From Pseudoclavibacter sp. RFBB5 (GTDB lineage Bacteria > Actinomycetota > Actinomycetes > Actinomycetales > Microbacteriaceae): 64,000 bases of DNA. The position numbers and the translations under genes are program-made. Location of the stretch: positions 186,001 to 250,000 of the forward strand of contig NZ_PSTZ01000010.1 of NCBI RefSeq assembly GCF_002931555.1, read 5' to 3'. The notes beneath the pieces were generated by a model that saw only the letters and a list, made by a program, of their open reading frames with translations, was not told the DNA's origin and did not search any database. Positions 40,379 through 48,692 of the stretch are shown piece by piece; position 1 is the stretch's first letter; every line of letters begins with the position of its first letter.

Positions 40379-41299
40379 CTACCGTCGGTAGCTCGGCGTC
40401 GGCAGGTCGACGCGCTCCGGGTTCCGGAGCACCCACGTCACGGCGAGCTCGGTGAGCGTGTCGACGGCCGGCTCGTCGAAGGATCCGCCGGCGAGCCGAT
40501 CGACGGCCTGGTCGACGCTCACCAGCTCCTCCTCATCGAGCGGTGCCCCCGTGGCCACGTGCGCGCGGTACGCCTGCAGCATCCTGTCGAAGTCCTTGTC
40601 CCAGTTGCCGCCGCCGTTGCCGAGGATCTCGTTGCCGACGCGACCCGCGATGCGCACGACCTCGCCCTGCACGCTCTCGGCGGCGCCACCCCCTGGCACC
40701 AGCATCTTCCACAGCTCGCTGTACTGCGCCTTCCATCCCTCAGCGGTGACGGTGATGGGCTCGCCTGGCGCGAGGACCCTCGGCGGCACCGTCGGTTCCA
40801 CGCCGAGCAGCTCGAACAGCTCGAACAGGATCGCGAGGTTCTCCTCGGACCCCTTGCCCCTGGCGATGAGTCCCTGCAGCTGCGACATCGTCTGACGCAG
40901 GTACTTGGGGGTGTCCCCGGAGATGGTCGCGCCGCGGGCGACGAGGATCCGCGCCACCTTGAGCGCCCGAGGCGCGTGGTAGTCCTTCATCCTCGTCATC
41001 GCGCGGTCGAGCGCCGTCTCATCGCGACGCCCGAAGTCCAGCAGCGGGTCCGCGCCCGCCTCGAGGAGCAGGGTGAGGCCGTCGATGTTCCCGTACTCGG
41101 CCGCAGCGGCCAGCGGCGAAGAGTGACCGGTGATGTTGGGGTCTGCGCCGTGCTCGAGAAGCACGGTCAGGACGTCGAGCTTCGCCTTCCACTTCGAATG
41201 GTGGGTCAGCGCGGTGTTGCCGAAGCGGTCGACGGCGTCCACCTCCGCGCCGTGCTCGATCAGCCAGCGGATGCCAGCTGCATCGAGCCGGTCGCTCAT
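40379..41299 (-). CDS. Ankyrin-repeat protein, main reading frame after an in-frame stop
   Basis: 306 residues from ATG 41299, containing about three ankyrin repeats (GIRWLIEHGAEVDAVDRFGNTALTHH, VLTVLLEHGADPNITGHSSPLAAAAEYG, GLTLLLEAGADPLLDFGRRDETALDRAM) and a helical C-terminal half. The frame is open upstream of this ATG and reads as good coding sequence (TYTIAELEEIFAKVETTALGR) back to a TAA at 41402-41404. Ten codons of an excellent gene start (TTG 41434, SD GGAGGAG) lie just beyond. If not dead, translation may reinitiate here. It overlaps the GH65 stop region end to end without a gap. Confidence 0.7.
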   Translation of the reverse strand: MSDRLDAAGIRWLIEHGAEVDAVDRFGNTALTHHSKWKAKLDVLTVLLEHGADPNITGHSSPLAAAAEYGNIDGLTLLLEAGADPLLDFGRRDETALDRAMTRMKDYHAPRALKVARILVARGATISGDTPKYLRQTMSQLQGLIARGKGSEENLAILFELFELLGVEPTVPPRVLAPGEPITVTAEGWKAQYSELWKMLVPGGGAAESVQGEVVRIAGRVGNEILGNGGGNWDKDFDRMLQAYRAHVATGAPLDEEELVSVDQAVDRLAGGSFDEPAVDTLTELAVTWVLRNPERVDLPTPSYRR

Positions 41300-41434
41300 G
41301 AGCGCGGACTCCTTGGAGGAGTCGCGGCCGAGGGCGGTCGTCTCGACCTTCGCGAAGATCTCCTCGAGCTCAGCGATCGTGTAGGTCTCGCCCCGCCTGA
41401 ATTACTTTGGCAGGGTGATGCGCTTCTTGGGCAA
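40379..41434 (-). pseudogene. Probable ancestral full-length ankyrin gene with nonsense codon 11
   Basis: Reading from TTG 41434 gives MPKKRITLPK, then TAA, then FRRGETYTIAELEEIFAKV and continues in the same frame into the ankyrin repeats. Related ankyrin proteins that I know begin M-P-K-(K/R)-R-x-T-L-P-K followed by an acidic residue and F, so a GAA or GAG to TAA change explains the stop. The SD GGAGGAG is at 41444-41450. Either a recent nonsense mutation or a sequencing error. Confidence 0.6.
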
Positions 41435-41580
41435 CGTCGTCTCCTCCGGTCGGTTCGCTCTCGTTTTCGAGCGAATTCCCCAAGGGTGATCGAACCCCCT
41501 GAGCGGTTCGTGCACGTCGTCGGTGTGCCCACCCGCGCTCGTACACATCCCGTTTGCCTTCACGGCGCAGTATGGTCGCC

Positions 41581-41614
41581 GCATCCCCCGCCGCAGGCCG
41601 CGGCGGGTGGATGC
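41581..41614 (+). promoter_or_regulatory. Strong hairpin in the ppk2 5' leader
   Basis: GCATCCCCCGCCGC, loop AGGCC, GCGGCGGGTGGATGC: 14 bp with one bulged base, 26 nt before the ppk2 ATG and just after a -10-like TATGGT at 41571-41576. It would form at the very 5' end of the mRNA, where it could affect stability or initiation. Confidence 0.5.
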
Positions 41615-41640
41615 GCGGCACCTGAACCTCGGAGGAACGC

Positions 41641-42546
41641 ATGGCCATCGAACAACCCCAGGACCTGCGCGAGTACATCGAGCACCTGCGCGCGCTCGGC
41701 TACTCGGTGCGCGACGGCCACACGAACGACCCGGATCTCATCGACCCGCAGGGCAACCCGGTGTACACGTGGCAGGAGGGGTACCCGTACGAGGAGCGCC
41801 TGAGCCGCGACGAGTATGAGAGCGAGAAGTACCGCCTCCAGGTGGAGTTGCTGAAGTGCCAGTACTGGATGGAGGACAACGACCAGCGCGCCGTGATCCT
41901 CTTCGAGGGGCGAGACGCTGCAGGCAAGGGCGGCACCATCAAGCGCTTCACGGAGCACCTCAACCCTCGCAAGGCGCGCGTCGTGGCGCTCGCGAAGCCG
42001 AGCGACCGCGAGCGCGGCCAGTGGTTCTTTCAGCGCTACATCCAGCACCTCCCCACCGACGGGGAGCTCGTCATGTTCGACCGCTCCTGGTACAACCGTT
42101 CCGGCGTGGAACACGTGATGGGTTTCTGCACCGACGACGAGTACACGCAGTTCATGCAGCAGGCGCCGGCGTTCGAGAAGATGCTCGTCGACTCGGGCAT
42201 CCACGTCACGAAGTTCTGGTTCTCGGTGTCGCGCACCGAGCAGCGCACGCGCTTCGCGATCCGCCAGCTCGACCCGGTGCGCCGCTGGAAGCTCTCCCCC
42301 ATGGACCTCGCCTCGCTCGACCGTTGGGAGGACTACACGGCGGCGAAGGAGGAGACGTTCCGCCTCACCGACAAGAAGCACGCGCCGTGGACGATCATCC
42401 GCTCCAACGACAAGAAGCGCGCCCGCCTCAACGCGATGCGCTTTTGGCTCGGGCAGTTCGAGTACGAGGGGAAGGACCACGACGTCGTCACGAAGCCGGA
42501 CCCGCTGCTCGTGATGCGCGGCAAGCAGGAGACCGCCGACGAGTAG
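41641..42546 (+). CDS. ppk2: Polyphosphate kinase 2 (PPK2, class I)
   Basis: 301 residues. The thymidylate-kinase-like fold has Walker A EGRDAAGKGGTIKRFTEHL, the polyP-channel residues in KPSDRERGQWFFQRYIQHLP, Walker B LVMFDRSWYNRSGVEHVMGF, and the lid RFAIRQLDPVRRWKLSPMDLASLDRWEDYT. PPK2 uses inorganic polyphosphate to phosphorylate nucleoside diphosphates (or the reverse). The ~300-residue one-domain form fits class I. SD GGAGG before ATG 41641. Alone in its unit. Confidence 0.96.
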   Translation: MAIEQPQDLREYIEHLRALGYSVRDGHTNDPDLIDPQGNPVYTWQEGYPYEERLSRDEYESEKYRLQVELLKCQYWMEDNDQRAVILFEGRDAAGKGGTIKRFTEHLNPRKARVVALAKPSDRERGQWFFQRYIQHLPTDGELVMFDRSWYNRSGVEHVMGFCTDDEYTQFMQQAPAFEKMLVDSGIHVTKFWFSVSRTEQRTRFAIRQLDPVRRWKLSPMDLASLDRWEDYTAAKEETFRLTDKKHAPWTIIRSNDKKRARLNAMRFWLGQFEYEGKDHDVVTKPDPLLVMRGKQETADE

Positions 42547-42562
42547 GCGTGGCCTCACGCCC

Positions 42563-42568
42563 TAGGCT
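42563..42568 (+). promoter_or_regulatory. -10 element (TAGGCT) of a leaderless promoter
   Basis: TAGGCT ends 6 nt before the ATG at 42575, placing the transcription start at the start codon. It separates this gene from ppk2 upstream. Confidence 0.5.
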
Positions 42569-42574
42569 CTGACC

Positions 42575-43357
42575 ATGCGCCACGCAGACTTCATCGACAC
42601 GACCGAGGACGCCGCGAACGGGTTCGCGCTCCTCCTCGAGTCTGCGGACCACACCACCACCGTCTCCTCGTGCCCCGGCTGGTCGCTCGTCGAGCTGGCG
42701 GTCCACCTCGGCGGCGTGCACCGGTGGGCGCGTGCGCAGCTGCTCGGCGGTGGGCAGCAGCTCGACCGTCAGACGCCGGATGCGCCGCTCGCCGACCGGG
42801 ACGCGCTCGTCGCGTGGTTCCGCGAGGGCGCCGCGGACCTCGTGGCGACGCTGCGCGAGCTGCCGGAGGACGCGCCATGCTGGGCCCTCTACCCTCCTGC
42901 GCGTGCCTCGACGTGGGCGAGACGACAGGCGCTCGAGGCGGCCCTGCACCTCTGGGACGCGAGCGACAGCCTCGGCATCGCGGTGCCGATCCGCCCAGAT
43001 CTCGCCGCCGCCGGTGTCGCGGAGGTCGCCGAGGACATGTACCCGCGGCAGGTCGCGCTCGGACGGATGCCGTCGCTCGAGGAGCGCGTCGACCTGCGGA
43101 TGCTGGACCGGCTCGAACGCCCAGGCGACGGCGGCAGCTTCGGCCTGCGCGTCCGGCTCGGCCCCGTCGACGAGACACCGGCGGGCACCGCGAACACCCT
43201 CAGTGGAGCGAGACCGGCCGACGCGACGCTCGAGCTCACGGCCGAGGCCGCGCTGCTCCTCCTCTGGAAGCGGCGCGACCTGGCGGCGGTGGATGCACGG
43301 GTCACCGGCTCCCGCGAGGTGCTCGAGCGTGTGCTCGGGAATCCGTTGGCCCCCTGA
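42575..43357 (+). CDS. Maleylpyruvate isomerase-family (mycothiol-dependent, DinB-like) protein
   Basis: 260 residues. The N-terminal four-helix DinB/MDMPI fold has SSCPGWSLVELAVHLGGVHRWAR (metal His in VHLGGVH) and a distal His in RQALEAALHLWDA; the C-terminal ~100 residues are the smaller domain ending in TAEAALLLLWKRRDL. It belongs to the TIGR03083-type family that uses mycothiol as cofactor in characterised members. The substrate of this one is not known. It fits the mycothiol genes elsewhere in the window. The leaderless promoter at 42563 supports the start. Convergent with the Gfo/Idh gene (18-nt gap). Confidence 0.85.
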   Translation: MRHADFIDTTEDAANGFALLLESADHTTTVSSCPGWSLVELAVHLGGVHRWARAQLLGGGQQLDRQTPDAPLADRDALVAWFREGAADLVATLRELPEDAPCWALYPPARASTWARRQALEAALHLWDASDSLGIAVPIRPDLAAAGVAEVAEDMYPRQVALGRMPSLEERVDLRMLDRLERPGDGGSFGLRVRLGPVDETPAGTANTLSGARPADATLELTAEAALLLLWKRRDLAAVDARVTGSREVLERVLGNPLAP

Positions 43358-43375
43358 GCGCAGGAGAGCAATCCC

Positions 43376-44560
43376 CTAGACGCTGAGCGTCGCCGCGAAC
43401 GGGTCTCGCGTGTGGTCGACGAGCGGGACCGGATCGACCGTGCTCTCGATGACCACGACCTCCCCGGCGGCCGCCGACTCCTCGATGGCGAGCATGATGT
43501 CGAGCACGTGCAGCGCCAGGTCCCCGGTCGCGACGTGCGGGAGCCCCTCCCGGATGCCCCGCGCCATGTCGAGCGCACCGTAGCCGCGGCCCGTGACCGT
43601 GCCCTCCTCCGGGTAGTCCTCCCAGGTCGGTTCGAGCACCTCCGCGTACTCCTGCGGGTGCCTGGCGACCCTCGTGCCCCCATCGGCGTGGTTCGGGTCC
43701 GGGGTCAGGAGCATCCCGCCCGCCCCGATGATCTCGACCGTGCCCATCTCGGCGAGCGGGGAGTCGTTGCTGAAGGTGAGCTGCGCGCTCGCCCCGCTCT
43801 CGAACGTCACCAGCGCATCCACGTGCGTCAGCACCGAGACGGGGAACGACTGCCCGGTGAGCGGGCCGAGCTTGACGGTGCGCGTCTCCTTGGCCGTCGA
43901 TCCCGTCGCGTAGACCTTGCGGACAGGGCCGAAGGCGCTCACGAGCGTCGTCACGTAGTACGGCCCCATGTCGAGCAGGGGGCCGCCACCCTGGGCGAAC
44001 AGGAAGGCCGGGTTCGGGTGGAAGAGGTCGGGGCCCGAGTAGCGCATCATGGTGCGCGCCGTGAGCGGGGTGCCGATGGCACCCGCCGCGAGGTGCCGCA
44101 GGGCGGTCTGGATGCCCGGGTTCAGCACCGTGTCGGGCGCCACTCCCACGCGCAGGCCGGCCGCGTCGGCGGCCACGAGGAGGGCCTTCGCCTCCTCCCG
44201 GTTGATGCCGATGGGCTTCTCGATCCACACGTGCTTGCCCGCCGCGATCGCGTCGAGGGCGACAGGCACGTGCACCGCGGGGATGGTGAGGTTGATGACG
44301 ATCTCGACCTCCTCGTTCGCGAGGACCGACGCCGGCGAGCCCGAGAAGGGAACGCCGTAGGTCTGCGCCTTCTCGGCGGCGAGCGCCTCGTTCAGATCAC
44401 CGAGCGCGACGACTCGCACGTCGGGGAAGCGCACGAGATTGACGAGATACGCGTCGCTGATCATGCCGGTGCCGATGATGCCGATGCCCACGGGGCCGCG
44501 CTTGGCACCCGGCGCTGATGTGGATGCTGCAGCGGCTGCTGTTGCCTGCGGGAGGCTCAT
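43376..44560 (-). CDS. Gfo/Idh/MocA-family oxidoreductase
   Basis: 394 residues. The Rossmann domain starts GIGIIGTGMISDAYLVNLVRF after an Ala/Ser-rich arm. The catalytic E-K-P is in HVWIEKPIGINREEA, and the C-terminal beta domain has GGGPLLDMGPYYVTTLV and GYGALDMARGI. These enzymes oxidise or reduce sugars, inositols or their derivatives with NAD(P). The ATG overlaps the stop of the upstream isomerase by 4 nt, so together they form a sugar-modifying operon downstream of a TetR repressor. Substrate not determined. Confidence 0.92.
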   Translation of the reverse strand: MSLPQATAAAAASTSAPGAKRGPVGIGIIGTGMISDAYLVNLVRFPDVRVVALGDLNEALAAEKAQTYGVPFSGSPASVLANEEVEIVINLTIPAVHVPVALDAIAAGKHVWIEKPIGINREEAKALLVAADAAGLRVGVAPDTVLNPGIQTALRHLAAGAIGTPLTARTMMRYSGPDLFHPNPAFLFAQGGGPLLDMGPYYVTTLVSAFGPVRKVYATGSTAKETRTVKLGPLTGQSFPVSVLTHVDALVTFESGASAQLTFSNDSPLAEMGTVEIIGAGGMLLTPDPNHADGGTRVARHPQEYAEVLEPTWEDYPEEGTVTGRGYGALDMARGIREGLPHVATGDLALHVLDIMLAIEESAAAGEVVVIESTVDPVPLVDHTRDPFAATLSV

Positions 44561-45402
44561 GCGCGGTTCTCCAGGTAGTCGAAGCTGGCGGCGATCGCGG
44601 CGAAGATGTCGCCGTCGAAGTGGTCGAACTCGATGACGGCGAACTCGGCCGACGGGGCGGCGTCGAGGGCCGCACCGAGCGGGATGACGCCCTGGCCGGC
44701 CGGAACCTGGCCGAGACCGGACGGGTCGAAGGGGGCATCCGTCAGGAACGGGTTCTCAACCTTGGGGCCGTCCTTGATGTGGAGCGCCTTGACGCGGTCG
44801 CCGAGGCGAGCGAGCAGAGCGGGTGCCTCCACGCCGCCGATGTGCGCCCAGTAGACGTCGATCTCGAGCACCACCTCGTCGTCGAGGAGCCCAGCGAAGT
44901 ACTCGAGGGCCGGGACGCCGTCGATGCGGTTGCTGAGCTCCCACGCATGGTTGTGATAGCCGACGCGGAGTCCATGCTCGGCGGCCTCCTTCGAGGCCTG
45001 GTTGAGCGCCGCGGCCGTCGCCTCCACCGCATCGCGAGTCGACCAGTCGAAGACGGCGGGATCGATGACGTACCGCATGCCGAGCTTCTTCGCCGCCTCG
45101 AATGTGGTCGCGTGACCCGGCACCGGCGTCGTCACGCCGTCTCGCGTGACCTCGTTCGCGACGAGCATGGCGTGCCCCGTCGGGGCGGCGATGCCGTGCA
45201 GCTCGAAGGCCGCGGCGAGCTCCTCGGCGCGGTCGACGAACGCGAACGCCTCGACGTTGCGCACCCCGATCTCGGCGAGTCTCGCGAGGGTGCCGTCGAG
45301 GTCGGCCTCGAGGTGCGAGTTGATGCTGTAGAGCTGCAACGACGTCGCCGGGCGCTGCGATTCCTGTGGGGTGCCGGGTGCTGCTGGTCGGGTGGTGGGC
45401 AC
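44557..45402 (-). CDS. Sugar phosphate isomerase/epimerase (AP endonuclease 2-like TIM barrel)
   Basis: 281 residues. TIM-barrel blocks are LQLYSINSHLEADLDGTLARLAEIGVRNVE, GLRVGYHNHAWEL with the metal His, VVLEIDVYWAHIGG with catalytic Glu/Asp, KALHIKDG, and EFAVIEFDHFDGD. It resembles IolE/IolI and xylose-isomerase-like enzymes that epimerise keto-sugars. First gene of the isomerase-oxidoreductase operon. The palindromic operator at 45466-45489 is ~65-85 bp upstream of its ATG. Confidence 0.9.
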   Translation of the reverse strand: MPTTRPAAPGTPQESQRPATSLQLYSINSHLEADLDGTLARLAEIGVRNVEAFAFVDRAEELAAAFELHGIAAPTGHAMLVANEVTRDGVTTPVPGHATTFEAAKKLGMRYVIDPAVFDWSTRDAVEATAAALNQASKEAAEHGLRVGYHNHAWELSNRIDGVPALEYFAGLLDDEVVLEIDVYWAHIGGVEAPALLARLGDRVKALHIKDGPKVENPFLTDAPFDPSGLGQVPAGQGVIPLGAALDAAPSAEFAVIEFDHFDGDIFAAIAASFDYLENRA

Positions 45403-45465
45403 GTTGACTCCTGTGTCGGTGGGCGCCCGCCGCGTCGCGGTTCGCTCTCAGGAGAGACGCTACTA

Positions 45466-45489
45466 GAAAATTGCCAGTTGGCAACTTTC
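45466..45489. promoter_or_regulatory. 24-bp palindrome, TetR operator candidate
   Basis: GAAA-n-TTGCCA-GT-TGGCAA-n-TTTC, symmetric over 22 of 24 positions. It lies between the TetR gene end (45499) and the isomerase start (45402), where it would overlap the promoter of the sugar operon. Confidence 0.7.
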
Positions 45490-45498
45490 ATTCTCGGC

Positions 45499-46092
45499 TC
45501 AGCCGGTTCGGCCGAGCCTCTCGAGCAACCCCAGCGTGCCCGCGACGTCGACGCTCGGGTCCAGGAGCCAGCGAACCTGCAGCCCGTCGGATGCGGCCAT
45601 GATCAGGTCGACGAGCATGGCCGCGTCCGCGCGGCGCTCCTCGGGCAGCGCCGCGAGCTGGCCGCCGACCTCGGCCGCCAGCTCGACCCTCGCCCGGGCG
45701 AACCGAGCCGTGAAGAACGAACGAGCAGGACCATCCCCAGCCTCGACCGACTTCGCGAGCATCTCCGTGAACAGCGAGACCATGCCGGGGAACCGCACGT
45801 TGAACTCGGCGCTCAGGCGCATCCGCTCCACGAGCGAGACGGAATCCGGCATGCGCTCGTCGTTGACGCGGTCGTGCTCGCGGATGACCTCGACGAGCAG
45901 CCCCTCTCGGGAGCCGAAGTAGTGCGTCAGCATGCCGTGAGAGACCCCGATGGACTCGCCGATCGCGCGCAGCGAGGCCCCGCTCGCGCCCGTCTCGCGG
46001 AGCGTCTCGTACGCCACCGCCAAGATCTCGCGCTTGCGCTCGACACCCTTCGCGTACCGACCCCGCGCTCCGTCTGCTGCCACGCCCAGCAT
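45499..46092 (-). CDS. TetR-family repressor
   Basis: 197 residues. The N-terminal HTH is in VERKREILAVAYETLRETGASGASLRAIGESIGVSHGMLTHYFGSREGLL (helix-turn-helix with Y-F-G-S), followed by an all-helical ligand domain. The ATG at 46092 was chosen by family length. It lies just upstream of the isomerase/oxidoreductase operon on the same strand, with the symmetric site between them; control of that operon by a sugar-derived ligand is a sound inference. Divergent from the HNH gene. Confidence 0.9.
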   Translation of the reverse strand: MLGVAADGARGRYAKGVERKREILAVAYETLRETGASGASLRAIGESIGVSHGMLTHYFGSREGLLVEVIREHDRVNDERMPDSVSLVERMRLSAEFNVRFPGMVSLFTEMLAKSVEAGDGPARSFFTARFARARVELAAEVGGQLAALPEERRADAAMLVDLIMAASDGLQVRWLLDPSVDVAGTLGLLERLGRTG

Positions 46093-46243
46093 CGTAGCCG
46101 GGAGGTGGCAGGGCTGGCGGGAACAAGCCGGACGCAATGACCCCATGGTCCAGACCGATAAGACCTGCTGCCTGATCGGGGTTTTCTCAGCCACTGAGGG
46201 CTCGGCGAGCCGAAATGTCGGTGGTGCGGTCCAAGATTCGGGT

Positions 46244-47854
46244 ATGAACTCGTACGACGGTGAACCGCTGAAGGTCTTGGGGCTTGATCCTCACGACCCG
46301 GTGTCGGTGTTGGCGTGGCGGAAGTTCTTGCTGGATTGGGATGCGGATCTGGCGGTCATGGCGGCCGCTGTGGCCGCGGATCAGGTGCGGGTGCGTGCGA
46401 AGTTGGCGGAGATGGCGTCGGTTCTGGATGAGCTTGATGGCACCGAGGAGCATGCCATGCACGTGCAGTCGCTCGCGGCGGAGATCGCGTTGATCGAGCA
46501 AATCGGGCAAGCGGCGGCTGAGGGGGCTTTGTCGGATGCTGGGATCGCGGTGCGCGAGTTCCCTGGCTTCGTGGACGCGCTCGGGGAAGGCAAGCTCAGC
46601 GAGGAGCAGCTTCGGGTGCTCACGGGTGCTGGCTTGTCGGTGTCGCATGCGGACGCGGCTGAGCAGTCCGCGCGACGGGGTGAGTTCGTGCGGGTGATGC
46701 TCGCCGAGCTGGATTCTCGGGTGTTGCCGCCGAAGGCATTGCGGATGGCCGCGGCCCGCGTCGCGGAGTCGCTGACGGAGGAGTCCGTCTCCGAGCGGCA
46801 CGAACGGGCGCGGAAGACGCGGTACGTGTCGGTGACGGCGACGGAGAACGGCATGTGCATGCTGCGTGCCCGGCTCCCGCTGATCGAGGGCAAAGCCATC
46901 GCGGACCGGCTGCGGAAGCAGGGCAAGGCGCTCATCAGGGCACGACCGAAGCCCGCCCAGGCACGGCGAGCGCCAGAGGCTTCAGACGCTCCGGACGCAC
47001 AAGAGGCTTCGGGCGTGCCGGACTTTACAGATGGGCCGAATGTTTCAGACGCGCCGGATGAGCGCACCATGGACGAGGTCAAGGCCGACTTGTTCACGGA
47101 CATGCTCCTGACCTCCGACCCGATGTCCTGCGCGGCGGCGGCAGGTATCCAGGCGAACGTGCAGTTCACGATCCCGATCCTCACCGCCCTCACCAAGCTG
47201 GGCGGGAACGGTGCTGTCAGCGGCACAGGCAGCGGACCAGGCAGCGGCCGAGGCCCAGGCTCACGCGTTCGTGGTGGTGGTGCGGCGAGCTGTGTTGCTG
47301 GCGCGGCCCGTCTCACCCCGGCTCCGGCGCTGCTCGATGGCATGATCCCGGTGCCCTTCGAGGAAGCGGTCCGCCTCGCCGGCACCGCAACCTCGTTCGT
47401 GCGCATCCTCACCCACCCCATCACCGGCACCGTCACGGCCGTCGACACCTACCGACCCAGCGCAGCCATGCGCGCCTTCCTCGCTGCCCGCGACATTCAC
47501 TGCCGCTGGCCCGGTTGCCGACAGCCCGCGACCCGATGCGACCTCGACCACACCCACGCCTGGGAACACGGCGGCAAAACCACCCTCGAGAACCTGTGCG
47601 GCTTCTGTAAACACCACCACGTCATGAAACACGCCACCGCCTGGACCGTCACCCAACTAGACGGCGGCGTCATGCAACTGCGCACCCCCAGCGGCAAGAT
47701 CCTCACAGACAGACCCGAACACCACGACGTCTACTTCACACGCAACGACGAATACGAGACACCTGCGGCACCGCCCCAAGACTCTGTTGCGGAGACCGAG
47801 CGCACCCGAGCCCCAGAACCCAACGATGTTCCCGGCGACCCACCACCGTTCTGA
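46244..47854 (+). CDS. DUF222-HNH endonuclease (13E12-repeat family)
   Basis: 536 residues. An N-terminal DUF222 helical domain (about 1-300) contains EFPGFVDALGEGKLSEEQLRVL and ADAAEQSARRGEF. Low-complexity Ala/Pro and Gly/Ser linkers precede the HNH domain near residues 420-470, with CRWPGCRQPATRCDLDHTHAW, EHGGKTTLENL and CGFCKHHHVMKH. These genes are scattered and multi-copy in actinobacteria and are suspected mobile or defence-related nucleases. The 5' half uses more AT-ending codons than neighbours, a sign of transfer. A start at 46145 is possible; 46244 fits the family. Its upstream ~35 bp looks conserved in such genes. Confidence 0.9.
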   Translation: MNSYDGEPLKVLGLDPHDPVSVLAWRKFLLDWDADLAVMAAAVAADQVRVRAKLAEMASVLDELDGTEEHAMHVQSLAAEIALIEQIGQAAAEGALSDAGIAVREFPGFVDALGEGKLSEEQLRVLTGAGLSVSHADAAEQSARRGEFVRVMLAELDSRVLPPKALRMAAARVAESLTEESVSERHERARKTRYVSVTATENGMCMLRARLPLIEGKAIADRLRKQGKALIRARPKPAQARRAPEASDAPDAQEASGVPDFTDGPNVSDAPDERTMDEVKADLFTDMLLTSDPMSCAAAAGIQANVQFTIPILTALTKLGGNGAVSGTGSGPGSGRGPGSRVRGGGAASCVAGAARLTPAPALLDGMIPVPFEEAVRLAGTATSFVRILTHPITGTVTAVDTYRPSAAMRAFLAARDIHCRWPGCRQPATRCDLDHTHAWEHGGKTTLENLCGFCKHHHVMKHATAWTVTQLDGGVMQLRTPSGKILTDRPEHHDVYFTRNDEYETPAAPPQDSVAETERTRAPEPNDVPGDPPPF

Positions 47855-47894
47855 GAGACACAACGAGGTACTTGCCACGCTCACCGCTGAGCCG

Positions 47895-47940
47895 AACGCG
47901 CCGAACGCGCCGCACACGTACGCACACGTACGCACAACAT
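47895..47940. repeat. Short tandem repeats after the HNH gene
   Basis: CGAACGCGC twice, then ACGTACGCAC twice, in a 174-bp gap between the convergent HNH gene and the gene ending at 48029. No gene is seen in the gap; the rest is GC-rich with imperfect hairpins (CCGGTG-rich) that could terminate transcription. Confidence 0.5.
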
Positions 47941-48028
47941 GCCACGGACCCTTCCGGTGGGGGTGGCAGCGCAGCGGGCACTTCCGGTGCGGGTCCGGTG
48001 CCGTTGCCCGTGCCGGTTCAGCGGCTCT

Positions 48029-48511
48029 CTAGATCTCGTCGACGGGGCGAGCCTCGTGATGGCGGGCGCCGTGCGTGCGCCGGTCCTCTTTCATCGCAGC
48101 CTCGGCGAGGTGACGCCGGCCTGCGACGAGCTGCTCCCTGACGTCGCGTTCTGCCGCCCGGAACGGCTCCCAGTAGGTGTCGTCGTAATCCTCGACGATC
48201 TGGAACGTCCACCGCCCTTCGATCACATTGCGGCCGACCAGCTCCGAGTCGAGCCGGTCGGCGAGCTCATCGTGCCCCGCGTCCCGCAGTGCATCGGATG
48301 CCTCACCCAACGCCAGGTCGGCAGCCCCCGTCAACCGGTGGAAGCTGTAGAGCAGCCCGCGCGCCTGGTCGACCATCTCGAGCGCCTCAGTGAGCTTCCC
48401 CACGGCAGCGACGGTCGCCTCGTCGACGCCTTCCGGCGGCAGATGCTCGGCGCTTCGGCGCTCCCGCTGATCGTCGTCGGCCCCGGGCGCTCGCGTGTTC
48501 TCGTCGCTCAT
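48029..48511 (-). CDS. Conserved actinobacterial protein, function unknown
   Basis: 160 residues, soluble, mostly helical. Blocks are EGVDEATVAAVGKLTEALEMVDQARGLLYSFHRLTGAADL, GHDELADRLDSELVGRNVIEGRWTFQIVEDYDDTYWEPFRAAERDVREQLVAGRRH, and a charged tail EDRRTHGARHHEA. The pattern is familiar from many actinobacterial genomes but has no assigned role that I know. The ATG at 48511 follows the conserved start. Divergent from the PhzF gene. Confidence 0.8.
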   Translation of the reverse strand: MSDENTRAPGADDDQRERRSAEHLPPEGVDEATVAAVGKLTEALEMVDQARGLLYSFHRLTGAADLALGEASDALRDAGHDELADRLDSELVGRNVIEGRWTFQIVEDYDDTYWEPFRAAERDVREQLVAGRRHLAEAAMKEDRRTHGARHHEARPVDEI

Positions 48512-48692
48512 GGTGCGATTGTTGCGGCCGAGCCTGAGCGATCCGTGGACCCCCGCGCGGGACAGGTCCACACCTCCGGATTGGACCTCAAGTCCAACTG
48601 CGAGCGATTGGCACGAGCGCTTCCCGCCACCACACCCCTACGGTTGCCGCACGCGCCTCGTTCGCGCCGCCTCCCCTCCGAAAGGACACCCC

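Noticed and set aside
47895-47940. CRISPR-like repeats
   Set aside because: Only two copies of two very short units and no spacers; simple tandem duplication.
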